Shown: positions 8,007 to 14,642 of the stretch, piece after piece
Position numbering within the stretch: position 1 is the first letter of the stretch
Layout of the letters: every line of letters begins with the position of its first letter
Assembly (NCBI GenBank): GCA_035526825.1
Contig: DATLBT010000014.1
Location: 1-19,918, forward strand
Direction of reading: 5' to 3'
Length of the DNA: 19,918 bases
Source: JACPFV01 sp035526825
GTDB taxonomy: Bacteria; Pseudomonadota; Gammaproteobacteria; Nevskiales; Nevskiaceae
Program-made: the position numbers and the translations under genes
The notes under the pieces: generated by a model
What the model saw: the letters and a program-made list of their open reading frames with translations, nothing else
The model's database searches: none
Told to the model about the DNA's origin: nothing

Positions 8007-8491
8007 GCCGCGACCTCGCGCTTGAGGCGCACCATCTCGAGCATTGCCGCGGCGGCTTCGTAGCCCTTGTTGCGCTTGCCGGGCCTGGCGCGGTCGGCAG
8101 CCTGCTTCGCGGTATTCACCGTCAGCACGCCGAAACCGACCGGCAGCGCATGGCGCAGCGCCACATCCTGCAGGCCGCGCGCGCATTCGCCGGCAACGAA
8201 GTCGAAATGCGGCGTGTCGCCGCGGATCACCGCCCCAAGCGCGATGACGCCGTCATAGCGCTTGCTGCGCGCCAGCGTCTCGAGCGCCAGGGGCACCTCG
8301 AAGGCACCGGGAACGCGGAACTCGCGGACGCCGCGCTCGTTGACGCCCCAGTCGTCCAGGCATTCACGCGCGCCATTCATGAGCGCATCGACGATGCCGG
8401 TGTTCCAGCGCGTCGCCACCAGCGCGACCTTGAGGCTGGAGAATTCGCCCGTCGTGGGCGCCGCAGGCGGCGCGTAGCCGGTCTTTTTCAT
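8003..8491 (-). CDS. ribH: 6,7-dimethyl-8-ribityllumazine synthase
   Basis: Penultimate step of riboflavin synthesis, condensing the pyrimidine intermediate with 3,4-dihydroxy-2-butanone 4-phosphate; typically an icosahedral or decameric enzyme. The 162-residue protein shows VALVATRWNTGIVD (substrate loop), RVPGAFEVPLA, ALGAVIRGDTPHFDFV with the catalytic His, and GVLTVNTAKQAADRA. It has an N-terminal extension of about 18 residues (MKKTGYAPPAAPTTGEF). The ATG directly abuts the ribB stop, and the 3' end overlaps nusB by 4 bp. Confidence 0.97.
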   Translation of the reverse strand: MKKTGYAPPAAPTTGEFSSLKVALVATRWNTGIVDALMNGARECLDDWGVNERGVREFRVPGAFEVPLALETLARSKRYDGVIALGAVIRGDTPHFDFVAGECARGLQDVALRHALPVGFGVLTVNTAKQAADRARPGKRNKGYEAAAAMLEMVRLKREVAA

Positions 8492-9631
8492 TCAGGGCGT
8501 CACGTACTCGACGACCTCGAGCCCGAAGCCCGAAATGCCCTGCATGCGCTTGGGCGCCGACAACACGCGCATCTTGCGCACGCCGAGGTCCGACAGGATC
8601 TGCGCGCCGATGCCGTAGGTGCGCAGCACCTGGCGCTCGTCACCGTGGTGCTCGTCCTCGCGGGTCTGCTGCTCGAGGCCGACGATCTGCTTGACCAGGT
8701 CCTTGGCCGACTCGGGCTTGCGCAGCAGCACGACGATGCCGCGGCCTTCCTCGGCGATGCGTTGCAGCGCGTTGCGCAGCGGATAGCCGAAGTGCGGGTG
8801 TTCGACGCCGAGCACGTCGGCCAGCGTGTTGCGCAGGTGCACGCGTACCAGCGTCGGCTCGCCGGCGGTGATCTCACCGCGCACCAGCGCGAGATGCACG
8901 GTGTTGTCGATCGAGTCCTGGTAAGTGACGAGGTGAAACTCGCCGAACTCGGTGCGGATCTGCGTCTGCGCGACGCGCTCGATGGTGTGCTCGTGCTGCA
9001 GGCGGTAGCGGATCAGGTCGGCGATGGTGCCGATCTTGAGCTGATGCTCGCGCGCAAATTTCTCGAGGTCGTTGCGGCGCGCCATCGTGCCGTCCTCGTT
9101 GAGGATCTCGACGATCACGGCCGCGGGCTCGAGGCCCGCCATGCGCGCCAGGTCGCAGCCGGCTTCGGTGTGCCCGGCGCGCGTCAGCACGCCGCCGGGC
9201 TGCGCCATCAACGGGAAGATGTGGCCCGGTTGCACCAGGTCATCGGCGCGGGCGCCGTCTTTCACCGCAGTGCGAATCGTGTGGGCGCGGTCGAACGCGG
9301 AGATGCCGGTCGTCACGCCTTCGGCAGCCTCGATCGAGACGGTGAAGGCGGTGCGGTGCTTGTCGTCGCCATAGGCCACCATCGGCGGCAGGCGCAGCTG
9401 GCGGCAGCGCTCGGCAGTGAGCGTGAGGCAGATCAGGCCACGGCCGTAGCGCGCCATGAAATTGATGTCCTCGGGCCGCACGAGGCTCGCCGCCATCACG
9501 AGGTCGCCCTCGTTCTCGCGATCCTCGTCGTCCATGATCACGACCATCTTGCCGGCCTTGAGGTCGGCGACGATGTCTTCGGTGGTGTCGAGCGCGGCGC
9601 GCGCTTGAGCTAACTGACTGACTTTGCTCAC
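8492..9631 (-). CDS. ribB: DHBP synthase with a degenerate GTP cyclohydrolase II-like domain (RibBA/RibBX type)
   Basis: The N-terminal half (about residues 12-205) is 3,4-dihydroxy-2-butanone 4-phosphate synthase, with DDEDRENEGDLVMAA, TAFTVSIEAAEGVTTGIS and GHTEAGCDLARMAG intact. The C-terminal half (about 215-379) aligns with GTP cyclohydrolase II but has lost its zinc cysteines: the usual SECLTGD...RCDCG region reads HLRNTLADVLGVEHPHFGY with no Cys, and the RQEGRGIG loop reads RKPESAKD. Only structural parts such as ALQRIAEEGRGIVVLLR remain. The second domain is therefore probably not a GTP cyclohydrolase. The start is a GTG at 9631 whose last two bases lie in the ribE stop (GTGA overlap). 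A separate ribA is expected elsewhere in the genome. Confidence 0.93.
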   Translation of the reverse strand: MSKVSQLAQARAALDTTEDIVADLKAGKMVVIMDDEDRENEGDLVMAASLVRPEDINFMARYGRGLICLTLTAERCRQLRLPPMVAYGDDKHRTAFTVSIEAAEGVTTGISAFDRAHTIRTAVKDGARADDLVQPGHIFPLMAQPGGVLTRAGHTEAGCDLARMAGLEPAAVIVEILNEDGTMARRNDLEKFAREHQLKIGTIADLIRYRLQHEHTIERVAQTQIRTEFGEFHLVTYQDSIDNTVHLALVRGEITAGEPTLVRVHLRNTLADVLGVEHPHFGYPLRNALQRIAEEGRGIVVLLRKPESAKDLVKQIVGLEQQTREDEHHGDERQVLRTYGIGAQILSDLGVRKMRVLSAPKRMQGISGFGLEVVEYVTP

Positions 9632-10236
9632 TTTTTATTTACCAGCCTTTCCAGGTATCGGGCCAGCAGGTCGACCTCGAGGTTGACCGGATCTCCCGGG
9701 ACAAGCCGGCCGAGCGTCGTGTGCTGGAGCGTGTGGGGGATGATGTTAACGCCAAACCCCGCGGCCCCCACGCCCGCCGTTCCAACCGTGTTCACCGTGA
9801 GGCTGACGCCGTCGACACAAATCGAGCCCTTACTCGCGATGTAGCGCGCCAGCGGCTTGGGGACGCTGAAGTCGAGGCGCACGGACCGGGCTTCTGGCTT
9901 GCGGGCCGAGAGGCGGCCAACTCCGTCGATGTGGCCGGTCACCAAATGGCCGCCCAGCGGTGTCGTCGGGGTCAAGGCCTTTTCCAGGTTCAGTGGCGTG
10001 CCGGCGTGCCAGGAGCGGGCCGTGGTCGCCGTGAGCGTCTGGATCGACACGTCGGCGGTGAAGCGCTTGCCGCGCACGCGGGTCGCGGTCAGGCAGGCGC
10101 CGCTGCAGGCGATGCTGTCGCCGACGCGCACGCCGCGCAGGAAGCCGGCGCCGGCTTCGATCGTGAGCGTGCGGTCACCGCCGCGCGGCTCGATGGAGAC
10201 GAGGGTGCCGATGGTTTCGACGATGCCGGTGAACAT
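9628..10236 (-). CDS. ribE: Riboflavin synthase (alpha chain)
   Basis: Dismutates two lumazine molecules to riboflavin. The 202-residue protein has the canonical MFTGIVETIG start and two lumazine-binding repeats (about residues 1-97 and 98-195), the second marked by HLVTGHIDGVG and ICVDGVSLTVN. The frame is open upstream through the ribD tail, but MFTGIVE fixes the start at 10236. No ribosome site is visible; the start follows the ribD TAA by 4 bp, so reinitiation is likely. The palindromic repeat at 10246-10333 ends 9 bp before this start codon. Confidence 0.97.
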   Translation of the reverse strand: MFTGIVETIGTLVSIEPRGGDRTLTIEAGAGFLRGVRVGDSIACSGACLTATRVRGKRFTADVSIQTLTATTARSWHAGTPLNLEKALTPTTPLGGHLVTGHIDGVGRLSARKPEARSVRLDFSVPKPLARYIASKGSICVDGVSLTVNTVGTAGVGAAGFGVNIIPHTLQHTTLGRLVPGDPVNLEVDLLARYLERLVNKK

Positions 10237-10240
10237 GGGG

Positions 10241-11473
10241 TTAGTTGTCATCCCGAGGAGCGAAGCGACGAGGGACCGCGTTCCGAAGGGCACTGCGGCC
10301 TGAACGCGATCCCTCGCTGCGCTCGGGATGACAGGAGGCGGTGATGCGGATGTCCGGGCCGATTGTCGCGACATCCGTGTAGCGCAGTCGCACGCGCTGC
10401 TCCAGTTGCGACAGGCCCGGGAGCGCCGCCAGCGGGCGGGCTTCGTCGCCGAGCAGGCTCGGCGCCATGTAAACCACCAGTTCGTCGACCAAACCTTCCT
10501 GCAACAGCGCGCCGGCAAGCCGCGGGCCCGATTCGACGAGGATTTCGTTGACCTCGAGGCGACCGAGCGCAGCCATTGCGGCGCCGAGATCCACGCGCTC
10601 ATGTGATGTCGGCAGTTCCACCACCTCAACGCCCGCATCACGCAGCGCGTCGGCCTTCTCGGCCTGCGGCCGCGCAGTGAGCGCGATCCGGCGCGCGCCC
10701 GGCGCCCAGACCTTCGCCGTCACCGGCGAGCGCAGTCGCGTGTCGAGCACGATGCGGTCGGGTTGGCGGATGTCGGACTGGCGGATTTTCTCCCTCTCCC
10801 CGCTCGCGGGGAGAGGGCCGGGGTGAGGGGCCCGCCAGTCGCGCACATTGAGCTGCGGATCATCGGCAAGCACGGTCTCCACGCTCGTCAGCACCGCGCC
10901 TGCCTGCGCGCGCAGCCGGTGCACGTCGGCGCGCGCACCGGTGCTGGTGAGCCACTGGCTCTCGCCGCTGCGCATCGCGGTGCGGCCGTCGAGGCTCATC
11001 GCGAGCTTGAGGCTCGTGAACGGCCGGCCGCGGGTCATGCGGGAAATGAAGCCGCGATGCAGCGCGAGGGCTTCGGCCTGCATCAGCCCGACGTCGACCT
11101 CGATGCCCGCTTCGCGCAGCTTCGCAAGGCCGCGGCCGCAGACTTTCGGATTGGGATCTTGCGTCGCCGCCCAGACCTTGCGCACGCCGGCCGCGATCAC
11201 CGCGTCGACGCACGGTGGCGTCCGGCCATGGTGCGAGCACGGCTCGAGCGTGAGGAACATCTCGGCGCCGCGCGCCTTGTCGCCAGCGTGCTGCAGAGCC
11301 AGCGGCTCGGCATGCGGCTGCCCGGCCACCGCGTGGAAGCCCTCGCCCACCACTTCGCCGTCGCGCACGATCACGCAGCCCACGCTGGGGTTCGGCGTCG
11401 AGGTGTTGAGTCCGCGCCGGCCGAGCTCCAAGGCGCGCGCCATGAAGCCTGCGCGCGCGTCGGCGGCGCGCAC
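10241..11473 (-). CDS. ribD: Bifunctional pyrimidine deaminase/reductase RibD carrying two in-frame palindromic insertions
   Basis: Catalyses the deamination and ribosyl reduction steps after GTP cyclohydrolase II. The N-terminal deaminase shows HAE (His54-Ala-Glu56) and PCSHHGRTPPC (Cys79, Cys88), the zinc and catalytic residues. The reductase shows KLAMSLDGRTAMRSGES, AVLTSVETVLADDPQL and ILVESGPRLAGALLQEGLVDELVVYMAP. I chose the GTG at 11473, overlapping the nrdR stop by 1 base, because homologues have residues before MARAL; an ATG at 11443 is the alternative. At 410 residues it is longer than the usual roughly 370 for two reasons: about 20 residues around position 215-235 (APHPGPLPASGEREK and the following IRQSD) come from a hairpin element plus a tandem duplication, and the last 30 residues (CHPERSEGSR onward) are the translated repeat at 10246-10333. 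The catalytic motifs are intact. Confidence 0.93.
   Translation of the reverse strand: MRAADARAGFMARALELGRRGLNTSTPNPSVGCVIVRDGEVVGEGFHAVAGQPHAEPLALQHAGDKARGAEMFLTLEPCSHHGRTPPCVDAVIAAGVRKVWAATQDPNPKVCGRGLAKLREAGIEVDVGLMQAEALALHRGFISRMTRGRPFTSLKLAMSLDGRTAMRSGESQWLTSTGARADVHRLRAQAGAVLTSVETVLADDPQLNVRDWRAPHPGPLPASGEREKIRQSDIRQPDRIVLDTRLRSPVTAKVWAPGARRIALTARPQAEKADALRDAGVEVVELPTSHERVDLGAAMAALGRLEVNEILVESGPRLAGALLQEGLVDELVVYMAPSLLGDEARPLAALPGLSQLEQRVRLRYTDVATIGPDIRITASCHPERSEGSRSGRSALRNAVPRRFAPRDDN
10246..10333 (-). repeat. Palindromic repeat element, copy A (translated as the C-terminus of RibD)
   Basis: 88-bp inverted repeat bounded by TGTCATCCC at one end and GGGATGACA at the other. After the 9-bp terminal arm the + strand left arm contains GAG, then GAGCGAAGCGA, then CGA, then GGGACCGCGTTC. 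The right arm, reverse-complemented, reads TGTCATCCC GAGCGCAGCGA GGGATCGCGTTC without the two triplets. It can fold into a long stem with two 3-nt bulges and two mismatches. It fills codons 381-410 of ribD and ends 9 bp before ribE. Three further copies occur in the window. Confidence 0.95.
10757..10786 (-). repeat. 15-bp imperfect tandem duplication in ribD
   Basis: The units GTCGGGTTGGCGGAT (10757-10771) and GTCGGACTGGCGGAT (10772-10786) on the + strand differ at two positions. In RibD they encode the consecutive pentapeptides IRQSD and IRQPD. The duplication abuts the hairpin element at 10791-10830, which suggests it arose in the same or a linked event. The unit nearer the 3' end of ribD (IRQPD) corresponds to the family's native RQPxRIV stretch. 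Confidence 0.8.
10791..10830 (-). repeat. Second palindromic element inside ribD (CCCTCTCCCC hairpin type)
   Basis: On the + strand CCCTCTCCCCG (10792-10802) pairs perfectly with CGGGGAGAGGG (10807-10817) around CTCG, followed by CCGGGGTGAGGGG. The element is in frame in ribD and translates to the peptide PHPGPLPASGERE. This peptide and DNA motif are known from many proteobacterial genomes as a dispersed hairpin repeat. It sits in a loop of the reductase domain that varies in length among RibD homologues, which explains why it is tolerated. It is unrelated in sequence to the four 78-88 bp repeats. Confidence 0.85.
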
Positions 11474-12012
11474 TACTTTTTCGAGCCGGGCGTAGCCGGC
11501 TCTTCCGGCGCCAACTCGGCCTGGATCAGCGACAGCTGGCTCTTGCGCTGCTCGGCGGTCGGGAAGGCCATGAGCCGCTCGATTTCGTCGCGGAACGCGT
11601 TGACGTCCTGGAACTGCCGGTAGATCGAGGCGAAGCGCACATAGGCGACGTGGTCCATGTCGCGCAGCTCTTCCATGACCCAGTCGCCGATCTTGCGCGA
11701 GGCAATCTCGCGCTCGCCGCAGGCCTGGGCCTTGCGCTGCACGTTGTCGACCGCGTGGTCGAGCTGCTCGGCCGATACCGGCCGCTTGAACAAAGCGCTC
11801 TCGAAGCCGCGCCGCAACTTGTCCTCGGAAAACGGCTCGGGATTGCCCTCGCGCTTGATCACGTGCGGCAGCAGCAGCTGCGCGCGCTCGAACGTGGTGA
11901 AGCGCTGGCTGCATCGCTCGCACTCGCGCCGGCGGCGGACCTGGGCGCCATCTTCTGCCATGCGCGAGTCCACCACGCGGGTGTCCTCGGCCTTGCAGAA
12001 CGGGCAGTGCAT
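11473..12012 (-). CDS. nrdR: Transcriptional repressor NrdR
   Basis: Zinc-ribbon and ATP-cone repressor that senses ATP/dATP and binds NrdR boxes before ribonucleotide reductase genes. The 179-residue protein opens MHCPFCKAEDTRVVDSRMAEDG with CPFC and CERC zinc ligands and RRRRECERCSQRFTTFE. The ATP-cone follows at about residues 49-139 (VIKREGNPEPFSEDKLRRG, then VAYVRFASIYRQF). It is some 20 residues longer at the C-terminus than most members (EPATPGSKK end). The ATG lies 10 bp after palindromic repeat copy B and has no strong ribosome site. Its TAG overlaps the ribD GTG by one base. Linkage of nrdR to ribD is conserved in Proteobacteria. No NrdR box is evident in the window. Confidence 0.97.
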   Translation of the reverse strand: MHCPFCKAEDTRVVDSRMAEDGAQVRRRRECERCSQRFTTFERAQLLLPHVIKREGNPEPFSEDKLRRGFESALFKRPVSAEQLDHAVDNVQRKAQACGEREIASRKIGDWVMEELRDMDHVAYVRFASIYRQFQDVNAFRDEIERLMAFPTAEQRKSQLSLIQAELAPEEPATPGSKK

Positions 12013-12022
12013 GTCGTTACCG

Positions 12023-12100
12023 TGTCATCCCGAGGAGCGTAGCGACGAGGGATCGCGTGACTCTGGAGTAACGCGATCCCTCGCTACGCTCGGGATGACA
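12023..12100 (-). repeat. Palindromic repeat element, copy B (supplies the glyA C-terminus and stop codon)
   Basis: 78-bp copy with the same TGTCATCCC/GGGATGACA ends. Its middle arm is GAGCGTAGCGA, and the opposite arm is a perfect complement, so this copy pairs better than A and C at the variable position. The two 3-nt bulges (GAG and CGA) are present. On the minus strand glyA enters it in the frame reading VIPSVARDR and ends at the TGA inside GGGATGACA (12025-12027). nrdR begins 10 bp beyond it. Confidence 0.95.
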
Positions 12101-13371
12101 CCGGGTCCCTGGTAGACGGGGTATTGCGCGCACACCTGCGCGACTTGGCCGCGTACCCTGGTCACGGCAGCCTCCACATCGGCGCCGCTGCCCATCGCAT
12201 CGACGATGTCGGCGATCCAGCCGGCGACGTCGCGCATTTCCTTTTCGCGGAAGCCGCGCGTCGTCGACGCTGGCGAGCCCAGGCGCAGGCCGCTCGTCAC
12301 GAATGGCGACTTCGGATCGTTGGGCACCGAGTTCTTGTTGACGGTGATGTGCGCGTGGCCGAGCGCGGCCTCCGCGTCCTTGCCGGTGACGTTCTTGGCG
12401 ACGAGGTCGAGCAGGAACAGGTGGTTGTCGGTGCCGCCCGAGACGACCTTGTAGTTGCGCTTCAAAAACACCTCGGCCATCGCGCGCGCGTTGGCAACGA
12501 CCTGCTTCTGGTACGCCTTGAATTCCGGCGCGAGCGCTTCCTTGAAAGCGACCGCCTTGGCCGCGATCACGTGCATCAGCGGCCCGCCCTGGATGCCCGG
12601 GAACACCGCGGAATTGAACTTCTTGTTGAAGTCCTCGGGCTGGCCCTTGGAGAGGATGATGCCGCCGCGCGGTCCACGCAGCGTCTTGTGCGTGGTGCTG
12701 GTGACGACGTGCGCGTGCGGCAACGGGCTTGGGTACTCGCCCGCCGCGACGAGGCCCGCGACGTGCGCCATGTCGACCCAGAAGTACGCAGCGACCTTGT
12801 CGGCGATCTGGCGCATGCGTGCCCAGTCCTTCACGCGCGAGTACGCGGAGAAGCCGCCGATCAGCATCTTCGGCTTCGTCTCGGTCGCGATGCGCTCCAT
12901 CTCGTCGTAGTCGATGTAGCCGTTTGCATCGAGGCCGTACGGCACGATCTTGTAGTGCTTGCCCGAGAAGTTGGCCGGGTTGCCGTGCGTGAGATGCCCG
13001 CCCTGCGCGAGGTTCATGCCCATCACCGTGTCGCCGGGCGAGCACAGCGCCATGAACACCGCGGCATTGGCCTGCGCGCCCGAATGCGGTTGCACGTTGG
13101 CGAAGTCGCAGTCGAACACCTGCTTGATGCGCTCGATGGCGAGAACCTCCGCCACGTCGACATGCTCGCAGCCGCCGTAATAACGCTTGCCCGGATAGCC
13201 TTCCGCGTACTTGTTGGTCAGCGCCGAACCCTGCGCTTCCATGACCGCGGGACTGGCATAGTTTTCGGAAGCGATCAGCTCGATGTGCGCTTCCTGGCGG
13301 CCGCGCTCGGCGACGATGGCGCTCCAGAGCTCAGGGTCGAACTGGGCGAGGGTCTTGGCGTGGGTCCACAT
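12025..13371 (-). CDS. glyA: Serine hydroxymethyltransferase with a repeat-derived C-terminal tail
   Basis: PLP enzyme interconverting serine and glycine with tetrahydrofolate, the main source of one-carbon units. It shows HIELIASENYASPAVMEAQGS, NKYAEGYPGKRYYGG, NVQPHSGAQANAAVF, VDMAHVAGLVAAG and the PLP-lysine motif TTHKTLRGPRGG. The normal end VCAQYPVY is followed by QGPG and about 24 residues (VIPSVARDRV to SLRSSG) encoded by repeat copy B, which also provides the TGA. The family is about 415-420 residues; this is 448 from the ATG at 13371 (MWTHAKTLAQFDPELW). An in-frame GTG at 13395 would add 8 residues; neither start has a clear ribosome site. Copy C of the repeat and a TACAAT box lie upstream. 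Confidence 0.95.
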   Translation of the reverse strand: MWTHAKTLAQFDPELWSAIVAERGRQEAHIELIASENYASPAVMEAQGSALTNKYAEGYPGKRYYGGCEHVDVAEVLAIERIKQVFDCDFANVQPHSGAQANAAVFMALCSPGDTVMGMNLAQGGHLTHGNPANFSGKHYKIVPYGLDANGYIDYDEMERIATETKPKMLIGGFSAYSRVKDWARMRQIADKVAAYFWVDMAHVAGLVAAGEYPSPLPHAHVVTSTTHKTLRGPRGGIILSKGQPEDFNKKFNSAVFPGIQGGPLMHVIAAKAVAFKEALAPEFKAYQKQVVANARAMAEVFLKRNYKVVSGGTDNHLFLLDLVAKNVTGKDAEAALGHAHITVNKNSVPNDPKSPFVTSGLRLGSPASTTRGFREKEMRDVAGWIADIVDAMGSGADVEAAVTRVRGQVAQVCAQYPVYQGPGVIPSVARDRVTPESRDPSSLRSSG

Positions 13372-13413
13372 GGGGTAGTAGCGCTCGTTGACCACAACAG
13401 GTTGTGGGGGCGC

Positions 13414-13419
13414 ATTGTA
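13414..13419 (-). promoter_or_regulatory. Possible -10 box of a glyA promoter
   Basis: On the minus strand TACAAT is followed by GCGCCCCC. It lies 7 nt beyond the end of repeat copy C and 42 bp before the glyA ATG. No good -35 hexamer stands 16-18 bp upstream, where the repeat arm lies (GCTCCT at 17 bp). The same box occurs at the same distance from copy D before aspS, which raises its credibility slightly. Confidence 0.3.
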
Positions 13420-13426
13420 CCCGCCG

Positions 13427-13511
13427 TGTCATCCCGAGGAGCGAAGCGACGAGGGATCGCTTTCAGGTGGCGGCACTTTGGACGCGATCCCTCGCTGCGC
13501 TCGGGATGACA
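13427..13511 (-). repeat. Palindromic repeat element, copy C (between nadA and glyA)
   Basis: 85-bp copy with TGTCATCCC/GGGATGACA ends, middle arm GAGCGAAGCGA against GAGCGCAGCGA, and the two 3-nt bulges. Unlike A and B it lies outside coding sequence: it begins 1 bp after the nadA TAG and ends 55 bp before the glyA ATG. The whole nadA-glyA gap (13372-13512) therefore consists of this element plus a short leader. Confidence 0.95.
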
Positions 13512-13512
13512 C

Positions 13513-14613
13513 CTACCGGGTGATCGACAGCATCCGCTCCAGCGCCAACCGCGCCGGATTTGCAACCTTTTCAGGCACCTGGATGCGGTTGACCACCGTG
13601 CCAGCAACGAGGTTATCCAGTGACCACGCCAGGTGCTGCGCGTCGATGCGGAACATGGTCGAGCACATGCAGACCATCGGCGACATGAACTGCACGGTCA
13701 CGCCCTTCGGCTTCATTTCCTCGGCCAGCCGGTTGACCAGGTTCAGCTCGGTGCCCACCAGCCAGTGCTGTCCGGCCTTCGCCTTGTCGCGCACGGTGTT
13801 GAGGATGAACTCGGTCGAGCCGACGTAATCCGAGCGCAGCGAAACTTCGAGCGCGTTTTCCGGGTGGCTGATGACAATGCCATCCGGGTGCTGTTGCCTG
13901 AACGCATCGACGTGCTGCGGCTGGAACATCTGGTGCACGGCGCAGTGGCCCTTCCACAGGATCACTTTCGCCTCGCGAACCTGCTCCGGCGTGAGGCCGC
14001 CCATCGGCCGGGTGAAGTCCCAGACGACCATCTGTTCGAGCGGGATGCCCATCTGGTAAGCGGTCCAGCGGCCCAGGTGCTGGTCCGGGAAGAACAGCAC
14101 CTTCTGGCGTTGCTCGAACGCCCACTTCAGCACGCCCGGCGCGTTGGTCGAGGTGCAGACGATGCCGCCCTGCTCACCGCAAAACGCCTTCAGGTTCGCG
14201 GCGGAGTTGATGTAGGTGACCGGCGTGACGAGCTCGTCGGCATTCAGCACCGTGCCGAGCTCCTTCCAGCACTGGTTCACCTTGATCAGGTTGGCCATGT
14301 CGGCCATCTGGCAGCCGGCGGCGAGGTCCGGGAGGATCACCGTGCGCTGGCCGTGGGTGACGATGTCCGCGACTTCGGCCATGAAGTGCACGCCGCAAAA
14401 CGCGATGTACTGCGCGTCAAGCTTGCTGGCCTCGCGCGCGAGGCGCAGCGAGTCGCCCTTGAGGTCGGCGTGCTTGTAGACCTCCGAGCGCTGGTAGTGA
14501 TGGCCGAGGATCACCAGCTGCTTGCCGAGGACGGCCTTGGCCGCGGCGATGCGCGCGTCGCATTGCGCGTCGTCGAGGACGTTGAAGTCGGCGAGCGGGA
14601 GGGCCGCGGACAT
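13513..14613 (-). CDS. nadA: Quinolinate synthase NadA
   Basis: 4Fe-4S enzyme condensing iminoaspartate with dihydroxyacetone phosphate to quinolinate in de novo NAD synthesis. The 366-residue protein has LVILGHHYQRSEVYKHAD, AFCGVHFMAEVADI, the first cluster cysteine Cys101 (LAAGCQMAD), CTSTNAPGVLKWAFE, DQHLGRWTAYQMG, the second cysteine Cys224 (WKGHCAVH) and a C-terminal MVCMCSTMF supplying the third (Cys315 or Cys317). nadB is not in the window. The ATG at 14613 follows the lipoprotein gene by 29 bp, with no strong ribosome site. Repeat copy C begins 1 bp after its stop. Confidence 0.96.
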   Translation of the reverse strand: MSAALPLADFNVLDDAQCDARIAAAKAVLGKQLVILGHHYQRSEVYKHADLKGDSLRLAREASKLDAQYIAFCGVHFMAEVADIVTHGQRTVILPDLAAGCQMADMANLIKVNQCWKELGTVLNADELVTPVTYINSAANLKAFCGEQGGIVCTSTNAPGVLKWAFEQRQKVLFFPDQHLGRWTAYQMGIPLEQMVVWDFTRPMGGLTPEQVREAKVILWKGHCAVHQMFQPQHVDAFRQQHPDGIVISHPENALEVSLRSDYVGSTEFILNTVRDKAKAGQHWLVGTELNLVNRLAEEMKPKGVTVQFMSPMVCMCSTMFRIDAQHLAWSLDNLVAGTVVNRIQVPEKVANPARLALERMLSITR

Positions 14614-14642
14614 GGCGAGGTGTTGGCGGGCGGCTCGCGCGC

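Noticed and set aside
8007..8186. N-terminal extension of NusB into ribH
   Set aside because: The added residues are an out-of-frame reading of ribH; the ATG at 8006 overlaps the ribH stop and gives the normal NusB length.
7961..9613. 550-codon open frame on the plus strand opposite ribB, ribH and nusB
   Set aside because: It spans three well-supported overlapping genes on the other strand and has no recognisable motif.
10237..10641. N-terminal extension of riboflavin synthase
   Set aside because: The frame is open through ribD in another register, but MFTGIVE is the invariant start of the family.
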